Origin: Planctomycetaceae bacterium
GTDB taxonomy: Bacteria > Planctomycetota > Planctomycetia > Pirellulales > Thermoguttaceae
Reading direction: 5' to 3'
Length of the DNA: 22,152 nucleotides
Assembly: GCA_031283515.1 (NCBI GenBank)
Contig: JAITBS010000308.1
Coordinates: forward strand, 1-22,152
Part shown: positions 15,582 through 22,152 of the stretch, one piece after another
How positions within the stretch are numbered: the stretch's first letter is position 1
How the letters are laid out: every line of letters starts with the position of its first letter
Position numbers and translations under genes: made by a program
The notes under the pieces: generated by a model
What the model saw: the letters and a program-made list of their open reading frames with translations, nothing else
Database searches by the model: none
Told to the model about the DNA's origin: nothing

Positions 15582-18500
15582 TTATCGGTTTGTTTGTTTA
15601 TTAATGTTTTTCAGTAATATCGTCACTTTTTCCAACGCTTGGTCATATTCGGCAATAAGTACATCGTCGGAAATTTGTTCCAATACCATTATTGTTACAG
15701 CATCAAAAGTTTGTGTTGTGAGTTCTTCTAAAATTTGATCAATGACTTTGAGTTTCTTGAACTTTAAGGCATCGGCAAGATTTTTTAGCAACGAAATATT
15801 GAATGAGGATCGGGTTATTTGTTCCGGTTTTGTTTCTGTTTCGGCAGGTTGTGATAACATCTCAATCGTTTCGTTTTTTGTCTTGTTCTCATACGATGCA
15901 ATATCTGTGGAAAGCCGTGTAAGTTGTTCGATAAATGCGGGCAATCTTTTGTTGATAACAGTCAAGTCTTTCGTTCGACCGGCGTTTTCAAGTTTTGCGG
16001 CTTCTGTCGAAATTTCTGTTGCACCCAGATAGGCAGAGGCACTTTTGAGTGCGTGAGTTTGGGTGGTCAATACGGTGAAATCATCGTCGGGAAATTGAGT
16101 ATTGCCGGTATTCTCTGTTGAGTTGTTACTGATAAGAAAACTTTTAAGCAAGTTAATCCGTGTATCTGCATCTTTGCGGAACATGAACAACACTTTTTTG
16201 TAACCATCAATCGTACCGCCGGTCATTGCAATACCTTTCGTAACATCCACTCCGAAAAGTACCGGCAATGTTTCGGTTTTTTTATCGGTTTTATCGGTTT
16301 TATCGGTTGTTTTTTGTTTTTCGTTCCATTTTTCGTCAGCACGTTTCTTTTCATTGGGAGTCCATTTTGTGATGAGTTCATTCAATTTGACGATTTCAAT
16401 AGGTTTGGAGAGAAAATCATTGAACCCTAAATTCAAAAACATTTCCCGCATTCCCGAAACAGCATTGGCTGTTAAGGCGATAATAGGGAGTTTTTTGTAA
16501 TATTCGTTTTCCATCGCCCGTATTTTCGTTACTGCTTCAACTCCATCCATACCGGGCATCATGTGATCCATCAGTACAAAATCAAACGGCTTGCTTTTAA
16601 CCATCGCAATCGCATCTTCTCCCGAAGTACAAAGAGTAATCTGCATTTGATAAGGAGCAAGAAGTCCTGAAAGTACCATCAAATTTGTTTCAATATCATC
16701 AACCGCTAAAATATGAACATCGGGAGCGGTGAATTTAACTTCGGTTTGTTTTTTATTTTCTTGAGTCAATATTTCTGTTTTCGAACCGAAAGGGCGTGAA
16801 TCAACAATTTTTTGGGGAATACTCGCGGTAAACGTACTGCCTTTACCGTATTCGCTTTTTACCGTAACTCCTCCGCCCATCAAACGGCAAAGGTCTTGGG
16901 TTATGGCGAGTCCCAGACCGGTTCCTTCGACATTACGGTTTCGATGGGTGTCAAATTGACTGAAATTCCTAAAGAGTTTCGGTATATCTTCTTGTTTGAT
17001 GCCGATTCCTGTATCGCTTACAATAAATAAAAGTAACATTCCATCGTTACAAGATTCGCCTTTGACATGAAAGATAATTTTTCCTTTTTGCGTATATTTA
17101 ATTGCGTTGGAGAGAAGGTTGAGGCATACTTGCCTGATTCGTACCATATCACCCGAAAAAGTACAAGGAAGCGTCGGCTCAATCTCAACAATAAAATCAA
17201 GTTGTTTTTCGCCGATACGGTTTTTAGTAATATTGATACAATCATTGATCAGCGAACTGAACTTATAATTAGTTTCAATAATGTCCATCTTGCCGGATTC
17301 GATTTTTGAAAAATCAAGAATATCGTTAATAATGGACAATAAATTGGAGCCGGCTTGCTTAATACTTTCAACCTCATTGTAGGCACTCTCCGACAAATCT
17401 TTACGGAGGAGCAATTCCGACATACCGATAATAGCGTTCATGGGTGTACGAATTTCGTGACTCATAACGGCAAGAAAACTGCTTTTGGCTTTGTTCGCAA
17501 CTTCCGATTCGACGACAAGTTCCAGCAACCGGCGGTTTTGTGTATTCACCGTATTTTGTAAAGACGCAACAAAAACATTGAAGACAATAAATATTACCAA
17601 AACCAATCCCAATAAAATTACAAAAAATGTGGTCATTGTGCGGTCAAACAAGGTACCGGAATTGACGGGAATGGCGGCGACAATAAACCAGTTCAAAACC
17701 GGCAGGGAACTCACCGCATATTTGGAATGATTCAACGCGATGATTTGAATGTTTGACGCATTGGGGCTTCTTGCCAGTTCAACAATTTTGCTGCCGGCTT
17801 GTCCCAGATGTTCAATAATGTTCTTTTTTTGCACAGGTAAAGATAAATCTTGCGCTACGGTTATTTCGTTGAAGGAATTGAAAAAATAGATATCAATACC
17901 GTTTTCAGAAGGAATATTCAACGCATTACGAACTTCCGTAAGATCGATACCGGCTCCGACCATTCCGATAGATTTATCGTTCTCAAAAACCGGCACGTTT
18001 ACCCACAATTTTAACACGTTGAGATCGGGGTTATAGTTGATGTTGAAATTATATTTTTTTGTTTCATAAAGCGTCATGTTGTACCAATAATTTTCGGGAT
18101 TATCGGGATGGACGATATAGGAAACGGTTCTGTCATAATAAAATATCTTATCAATATCATTAACCCAAAAGATGGAACCGGACTTGAAATTCCGGCGGTA
18201 AGCGTCAAATTCGGCGAAGGCTTGTTCGCGAAGTTCGGGATCGTCGGGATGGAGAAAAAACTTTTTGATCAAAGAAACATCCGCCATTTTGACCGACAAC
18301 CGCAACTCCGCATCAACCGCATTTGCCATACGAAGTTTCATTCCTTCTATTGCCAGATTCAAATCCTGTTCCATTTTGCTTTCATTTAATCGTTGCATGA
18401 AAAACATAAAAACAACAACACCAACCGTACTGATTAAGAAGAAAAAGCAAATAGAAAAAATCAAAAATTTACGTTGTATGGCATTGTCTTTGAGTGCGAT

Positions 18501-19178
18501 GGAAACCTCTTGTGTTGCTTGAAAACGCAGGAGAAAAATAAATATTGCAACGAACACCATTAGTACGGCGAACACTTGAATGATGGTAAGAATTTTTACC
18601 ATACGTTGTGCAAACACGATGTCATGGTCAAGTATATCGACACCAGCAATAGCGACAATTTTTCCATTTTTGTCATACACCGGCGAGTAAGCGCTGTAGA
18701 TTCCGTCCCAATCCGGCGTATAGTTACCCAAACCGGAAACGACCGTTTGTCCTTCTAATGCTTTACGTATCCAGGGAGTTTTTTTTAAGTCAAAGGTTTT
18801 GGTATCCAGACCGACTCTGGTTGTTTCGTTAAAATCGTTATCCACAATGTATTGAATATGCCCGTCAAGATTTCGGCAGTAAAAAGCGTAGAGAATATCG
18901 ATTGAGTCGGTAAAGTTCAGTAGTTTGCGGTGAAGAGCCTGGTAGGAAGGTTTTTGCATATCTTCAACAGTACGGTATTGATCGAGTTCTTCTGCGGAGG
19001 TGAGGTCAACTGCCCGCATACTTGCCACTTTCATACGTTGTTCAATGTTATATTCCATTGCGCGGAACAAAAACGAGATGAATGCATTGGCGGCAATAGT
19101 GACGCTGAAGACGAGCACAAAAGCAAGAATAATTAAAATCAGGAGGATATTCCGTGAAAAAAAGTATTTGATGTTCAT
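15582..19178 (-). CDS. Hybrid sensor histidine kinase: two Cache-like sensors, HisKA, HATPase, REC, HPt
   Basis: 1198 residues. TM1 (11-33) and TM2 (195-218) enclose a first extracytoplasmic Cache-like sensor with IYSAYSPVYDKNGKIVAIAG. TM3 (237-261) and TM4 (517-539) enclose a second, larger dCache-like sensor with KLWVNVPVFENDKSIGMVGA. Then come HisKA with His574 in SHEIRTPMNAIIGM, HATPase with NLLSNAIKY, DTGIGI and GTGLGLAI (near 753), a receiver with Asp871 in LMDHMMPGMDG, a DKT-repeat linker near 955-965, and an HPt domain with His1042 in THALKSAS. A C-terminal tail of about 100 residues is unassigned. This is a His-Asp-His relay whose final Asp is probably Asp55 of the adjacent HD-GYP regulator. 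Cache domains usually bind small molecules such as amino acids or carboxylates; the ligands are unknown. Confidence 0.94.
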   Translation of the reverse strand: MNIKYFFSRNILLILIILAFVLVFSVTIAANAFISFLFRAMEYNIEQRMKVASMRAVDLTSAEELDQYRTVEDMQKPSYQALHRKLLNFTDSIDILYAFYCRNLDGHIQYIVDNDFNETTRVGLDTKTFDLKKTPWIRKALEGQTVVSGLGNYTPDWDGIYSAYSPVYDKNGKIVAIAGVDILDHDIVFAQRMVKILTIIQVFAVLMVFVAIFIFLLRFQATQEVSIALKDNAIQRKFLIFSICFFFLISTVGVVVFMFFMQRLNESKMEQDLNLAIEGMKLRMANAVDAELRLSVKMADVSLIKKFFLHPDDPELREQAFAEFDAYRRNFKSGSIFWVNDIDKIFYYDRTVSYIVHPDNPENYWYNMTLYETKKYNFNINYNPDLNVLKLWVNVPVFENDKSIGMVGAGIDLTEVRNALNIPSENGIDIYFFNSFNEITVAQDLSLPVQKKNIIEHLGQAGSKIVELARSPNASNIQIIALNHSKYAVSSLPVLNWFIVAAIPVNSGTLFDRTMTTFFVILLGLVLVIFIVFNVFVASLQNTVNTQNRRLLELVVESEVANKAKSSFLAVMSHEIRTPMNAIIGMSELLLRKDLSESAYNEVESIKQAGSNLLSIINDILDFSKIESGKMDIIETNYKFSSLINDCINITKNRIGEKQLDFIVEIEPTLPCTFSGDMVRIRQVCLNLLSNAIKYTQKGKIIFHVKGESCNDGMLLLFIVSDTGIGIKQEDIPKLFRNFSQFDTHRNRNVEGTGLGLAITQDLCRLMGGGVTVKSEYGKGSTFTASIPQKIVDSRPFGSKTEILTQENKKQTEVKFTAPDVHILAVDDIETNLMVLSGLLAPYQMQITLCTSGEDAIAMVKSKPFDFVLMDHMMPGMDGVEAVTKIRAMENEYYKKLPIIALTANAVSGMREMFLNLGFNDFLSKPIEIVKLNELITKWTPNEKKRADEKWNEKQKTTDKTDKTDKKTETLPVLFGVDVTKGIAMTGGTIDGYKKVLFMFRKDADTRINLLKSFLISNNSTENTGNTQFPDDDFTVLTTQTHALKSASAYLGATEISTEAAKLENAGRTKDLTVINKRLPAFIEQLTRLSTDIASYENKTKNETIEMLSQPAETETKPEQITRSSFNISLLKNLADALKFKKLKVIDQILEELTTQTFDAVTIMVLEQISDDVLIAEYDQALEKVTILLKNINKQTNR
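16279..16312 (-). repeat. 9-bp coding repeat (DKT) in the kinase linker
   Basis: Plus-strand ttttatcggttttatcggtt is a run of 9-base units that encodes TDKTDKTDKK between the receiver and HPt domains. Unit gain or loss would alter only linker length. Confidence 0.85.
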
Positions 19179-19560
19179 GGTACCTGTGTAAAAAACAAAT
19201 GAACTCCAATCGGATTAAACTTTAAAAACGTATCAACCGCTGTTTCCCATCCGGCGAGGACAAATCAATAAAACTCTGAAAAACACGGTAAAATTTGTTA
19301 TTCCGACAAACGATCCGTCAAAAATTATCGAGCCTTAAAGAATAAGCGATTGGGCAATTTCTTAGGAACAATTTAAAATGGGAGCCATTTGAAAATAGTT
19401 TCCGATACTTTCGCCGTCCCAAAGATTTTTCAATCAAATGTTAATTTACACAAAAAAAAAAAAATGGAACAAGTGGGCAAAATAAAAAACACAACAACTC
19501 TGCAAACCTAAAATTTTTCCTAACATTTACGGACTGCTTGTTTAGTTAGGTCAATTTTTA
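19179..19560. other. AT-rich gap upstream of the hybrid kinase
   Basis: A 382-base divergent gap. I see no gene and none of the five repeat families. A run of 13 A lies near 19451-19463. Promoters for the kinase operon should lie near 19190-19300, but none can be named with confidence. Confidence 0.5.
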
Positions 19561-20051
19561 ATGACAGGTTGTTGGCAAGTTTTGCTTGTTAGATCGGGTT
19601 ACGAAAAGTGTGCCGATGCGAAGAGAAAGCTTGAGGAAGTAAAAAAAGAAATGTATAATATTACACTAATTGATACTGCCTCGCGAGACAATCATCAAAC
19701 CAATTTCAAGTCCTTAATATTGACTCCACGAATTTTGAGAACACACAACGAACCATCATTAGTATTTTCTCAACGGACAAGCCGGACAATAAACTTTTTA
19801 CAGAAAATAGTTTTAAGGATTTAGGTTGTGATTATGTATCTGTAACTGTTTTGCCTAGTCAAAAAACAGCTCTGGAAGAAACAATCGTTAACGCTGCTTC
19901 CTTAGAAGCACGTGTACACGATTATTTTAATACGATGATGCATCAGAAATCGGAATGGAATGGAACACGTATTATTCTGACAATAACCGGAATTATTCTG
20001 ATACTATTAGTATGTGTTACGCGAATATTCATTAGGAAACGTCCCAAATGA
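19561..20051 (+). pseudogene. Frameshifted gene remnant, secreted or membrane protein
   Basis: Frame 1 gives MTGCWQVLLVRSGYEKC, then a charged helix (AKRKLEEVKKE), and is protein-like to about 19712 (HQTNFKSL). After that the good reading is in another frame: NIDSTNFENTQRTIISIFST through SQKTALEETIVNAASLEARV. That frame ends with a membrane helix (RIILTITGIILILLVCVTRI) and a basic tail, with TGA at 20049-20051. The two frames overlap at 19674-19824, so one indel there would join them into about 163 residues. The opening MTGC looks like the end of a lipobox whose hydrophobic part lies upstream behind a TAG at 19543. It may be a decayed gene or contain sequencing errors. No family recognised. 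Confidence 0.45.
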
Positions 20052-20100
20052 TTTTGTATCAATATTTATCTTTTTATTTTTATGATGTTTATCATGATGA

Positions 20101-20362
20101 CTCATTGTTTATTTTGCAACAAAAAACTCTATTTTTACCATCGTTTTTTTGTTATGTCAATTTTTAGGATGTCCTACCAACACATTAATTCCTAACGGGA
20201 ATTGATGTGTTTCCGGCACAAAATGGGAGTTTTCAATACGTGCCAAGTTGAAGGCGTAAGGAACGGATTGAAGTTATTGCAAACGACAAAGGTTTGCTTA
20301 CAGTAAAAAATGTATCATTGCCAAATGCAAAAGGTGTCACTTTTACTCTCAAGAAAAATTGA
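20101..20362 (+). pseudogene. Broken lipoprotein-like gene remnant
   Basis: One frame reads a lipoprotein signal, SIFTIVFLLCQFLGCPTNT, then LIPNG, and stops at 20203-20205. Shifting frame by one base continues protein-like as IDVFPAQNGSFQYVPS, hits TGA at 20249-20251, and goes on in the same frame as RIEVIANDKGLLTVKNVSLP to KKN with TGA at 20360-20362. Read together these make a plausible small lipoprotein with one frameshift and one stop. No ATG is present in the signal-peptide frame. The bases before the Cys codon (gtcaattttta) recur before the MTGC of the preceding remnant, suggesting related leaders. Low confidence; no family recognised. Confidence 0.35.
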
Positions 20363-20537
20363 TAAGGAACAAAATATTACAGAATATTGTTTTCCTGCTT
20401 TTGTTTTTTTCGTTGCCGTTCAATGCCGATATCAATAATATTGTGTCGTTCAAAATTGATCAAGAAACTGACAACGAACGGCATAGAAATCAAAGATACT
20501 CGTCCAGGAAGTGTACTTCCTTTTTGTCCGAAATGAA
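20359..20537 (+). pseudogene. Frameshifted small secreted-protein remnant
   Basis: From TTG at 20359 one frame gives a signal-peptide-like start (IRNKILQNIVFLLLFFSLPF, then NADINNIVSFKIDQE). After about 20466 the sensible reading moves to another frame, LTTNGIEIKDTRPGSVLPFC, ending PK and TGA near 20535. In the original frame the sequence becomes RHRNQRYSSRKC and looks non-coding. The start overlaps the stop of the previous remnant. This is a third broken secreted-type frame in a row. No family recognised. Confidence 0.35.
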
Positions 20538-20550
20538 AAGTGTATTGTAA

Positions 20551-20571
20551 TATATCAGTAGAATTATTGTC
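20551..20571 (+). repeat. Family C left-end fragment
   Basis: tatatcagtagaattattgt matches the family C left terminus with one mismatch. The rest of the element is not seen. Confidence 0.5.
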
Positions 20572-20671
20572 TGTTTTTTGCAAGTACTTAATTTAAACAA
20601 CTTATGTCAAATTTTACGTTTGTAGAACTCAGTTTTTTTGAAACCATTGTTTTCCTTGAAAGGGGACACTC

Positions 20672-20752
20672 ATGATTTCCAACATAAGCAGAGAACAAAT
20701 TTTTACCACAGAGGTTACAAAGAACACAGAGATGGAGCAATTCTATAGATGA
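20672..20752 (+). CDS. 26-codon open frame with a ribosome-binding site, probably a truncated gene start
   Basis: AAGGGGA lies about 6 bases before ATG at 20672, one of the better ribosome-binding sites here. The peptide begins MISNISREQ and then runs into the left arm of family D repeat copy 2, where it becomes TTEVTKNTEMEQFYR and stops. The repeat appears to have cut off a former gene. It may be only a chance frame. Confidence 0.2.
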   Translation: MISNISREQIFTTEVTKNTEMEQFYR

Positions 20753-20798
20753 AATTCACAGAAAAATTTCGGTGCTCTTTGTGTCCTTTGCGGTAAAA
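20702..20798. repeat. Family D palindrome, copy 2
   Basis: The left arm ttttaccacagaggttacaa (on to about 20732) pairs with the right arm gctctttgtgtcctttgcgg to about 20798. The loop is about 40 bases, shorter than in copy 1. It lies 20 bases past the stop of the DUF1559 gene and could form a stem at the 3' end of that transcript, but no clear U-tract follows. Confidence 0.85.
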
Positions 20799-20817
20799 TT
20801 TGTAATTTTTAGGTTCT

Positions 20818-22044
20818 TTAAGGCGAAGTAACTGATTCACCGCCGGCACGAGATCCTAAGGCTCCCCAGACACCATGATATGATTTGCCAAATTCGATAA
20901 ACGTATTGTACCCTGCATTAGCAACGGTATTGCCATTGAGACCTTGATAGTCAATATTATCGGACATGAATCTGACCGAAGCATCCGCCATACAAACTTG
21001 AACTCCGCCGGAATGGTAACTGGATGGACTAATAAAACCACCACTGTATTCATAATTACCCGCTAAACCTGATGTAGAATTGGGCGGTAAAATTGCCGTA
21101 AAACCTGTAAAGGCAATTGCACCGTCCGACCAACGTCTTCCCGACCACTTGACAATAGCGGAATCAGGAATTGTTGTCGATATTTCCGTGCCGTTTTTTA
21201 AATTGTAACAAGTTTGAACTGCGGTTCCTGTTGCGTTTGCAGCAGGAACCGTATTGGCAAATGTTGTCGGAACTCCACTGCCGGTAACAATAATGCCGGC
21301 TCCGGCACGCCGAATGTTTTCACCGGCAATACTGCGTTCACTCAACAACATCGTATTTGACATACCGTCTGTTATTCCTTGCGATCCATTCCATTGTTGA
21401 GGTGCAAACGCTCCACGATCGACACAACAAAAAGTTGTTGCGGTACTTCCAAAAGCAGGAAATGCTGTTGGCGGTGCTGTTGGTGATGTCGGAGCTGCCG
21501 CTTGTAAACAATTAAAATGTACCGGATAATCACCGTAACAGAAACGATAATTTATTCGCGACTGTTCCGCATCACCTTTCACCTTTCCTTCTCCGTCCGA
21601 AGGACAAAGCCACGCCGAAATAGTATTAGTCATATAAGTTGTTGTATCAACACCAACTGCGTCATTGCCGGATTGTGTGTCGGCGTTGAACTCACACTGG
21701 TATCCGCCCGATGTGATTCTTTCATACAACGGCGTCATTTCGATAAACGAAAGTAAAGAAACAAAACCCGAAATACGCCGCCGGACTTTGTCATTTGAAC
21801 ATACGGCAAATCCTCCGGCAGGCAAGTTTTTACGGTATTGATCATGATAGTTGTGAACCGCAATACCGATTTGGTGTAAATTATTTGAACAAGTCATTCT
21901 CCTTGCCGCTTCCCGCGCCGCCTGTACCGCCGGAAGTAACAACCCTATTAAAACGGCAATAATGGCAATGACTACAAGAAGTTCAACTAAAGTAAACCCG
22001 TAAAATAAACGTATTCTTGAGTAATAAATTTTTAACGACATCAT
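20818..22044 (-). CDS. DUF1559-family protein with prepilin-type N-terminus
   Basis: 408 residues. The N-terminus has a short basic leader ending in Gly16, then FTLVELLVVIAIIAVLIGLL with Glu21 at the +5 position. This is a type IV prepilin cleavage/methylation site, so a prepilin peptidase should cut before Phe17. QAAREAARRMTCSNNLHQIG follows, the start of the DUF1559 domain, a family abundant in Planctomycetes. Near the C-terminus His344 and Asp354 form an H-X9-D motif (HSGGVQVCMADASVRF), with Ala where the usual motif has Gly. Such proteins are thought to be pseudopilins or cell-surface components; exact roles are unknown. AGGAG lies 5 bases before the first ATG (22044) and 8 before a second (22041), so either may be used. 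Upstream to the window end I see no other gene. Confidence 0.93.
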   Translation of the reverse strand: MMSLKIYYSRIRLFYGFTLVELLVVIAIIAVLIGLLLPAVQAAREAARRMTCSNNLHQIGIAVHNYHDQYRKNLPAGGFAVCSNDKVRRRISGFVSLLSFIEMTPLYERITSGGYQCEFNADTQSGNDAVGVDTTTYMTNTISAWLCPSDGEGKVKGDAEQSRINYRFCYGDYPVHFNCLQAAAPTSPTAPPTAFPAFGSTATTFCCVDRGAFAPQQWNGSQGITDGMSNTMLLSERSIAGENIRRAGAGIIVTGSGVPTTFANTVPAANATGTAVQTCYNLKNGTEISTTIPDSAIVKWSGRRWSDGAIAFTGFTAILPPNSTSGLAGNYEYSGGFISPSSYHSGGVQVCMADASVRFMSDNIDYQGLNGNTVANAGYNTFIEFGKSYHGVWGALGSRAGGESVTSP

Positions 22045-22152
22045 TAGTTCTCCTAAAAAAATTGTTGTTATGTAATTATTTCAGCGGCATTTTTACAAAC
22101 CGGCATGACCCTGTTTACGGCGGGAATTAAAAACCAATTGCGTACAACACAA

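Noticed and set aside
20048..20167. 39-codon open frame starting ATGA-overlapped with the stop of the first remnant
   Set aside because: The composition is Phe/Tyr-rich and AT-driven, and a different frame over the same bases gives a much better lipoprotein signal.

Overview
The window looks like AT-rich chromosomal DNA of a planctomycete. The strongest marker is the DUF1559 prepilin-like gene at 20818-22044, a family greatly expanded in Planctomycetes. A multi-TM hybrid kinase, the ExbB/ExbD set and many start codons without a Shine-Dalgarno sequence fit that assignment. It is an inference from gene content only; no rRNA or tRNA gene is visible. Most recognisable genes are intact housekeeping or signalling genes, and no cas, phage, conjugation or transposase gene is present.

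Layout. 1-205: 3' end of an unknown gene. 362-1945: transglutaminase-like lipoprotein. 2093-2662: double-ACT (GcvR-like) protein. 2929-5297, minus strand: PRPP synthetase and KAS II (fabF). 5731-6486: TauE/SafE-type permease. 6701-7666: secreted beta-propeller-like protein, probably starting at TTG behind a strong ribosome-binding site. 8205-9110: proline-rich, membrane-anchored protein resembling a TonB spacer. 9656-11879: comM-ruvC pair. 12048-14015: exbB-exbD-exbD operon. 14497-19178: an HD-GYP response regulator and a 1198-residue hybrid histidine kinase with two extracytoplasmic sensor modules and an HPt domain, 14 nt apart and probably one signalling unit. 19561-20550: a decayed stretch with several frameshifted secreted or lipoprotein gene remnants. 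20818-22044: the DUF1559 protein.

The most striking feature is the density of non-coding repeats. At least five families occupy the gaps between genes: (A) a 34-bp-period repeat, with a related 59/60-bp tandem array; (B) a long hairpin built on agttgatagtggagagt; (C) a MITE-like element with ends near atatcagtggaatt, one copy of which has a family B element inside it; (D) a palindrome with ends accacagaggacacagag; and (E) an element of about 160 bp with 15-bp terminal inverted repeats, of which three copies are seen. Several lie inside operons (comM-ruvC and exbD-exbD), so they will be transcribed. In-frame simple repeats also expand linkers in three proteins: poly-Asn, KPEPP/KTEPP plus VPVVPI, and DKT. 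I see no clearly new defence or biosynthetic system. The best candidates for novelty are the nested and TIR-bearing mobile repeats, the proline-rich protein, and the kinase/HD-GYP pair.
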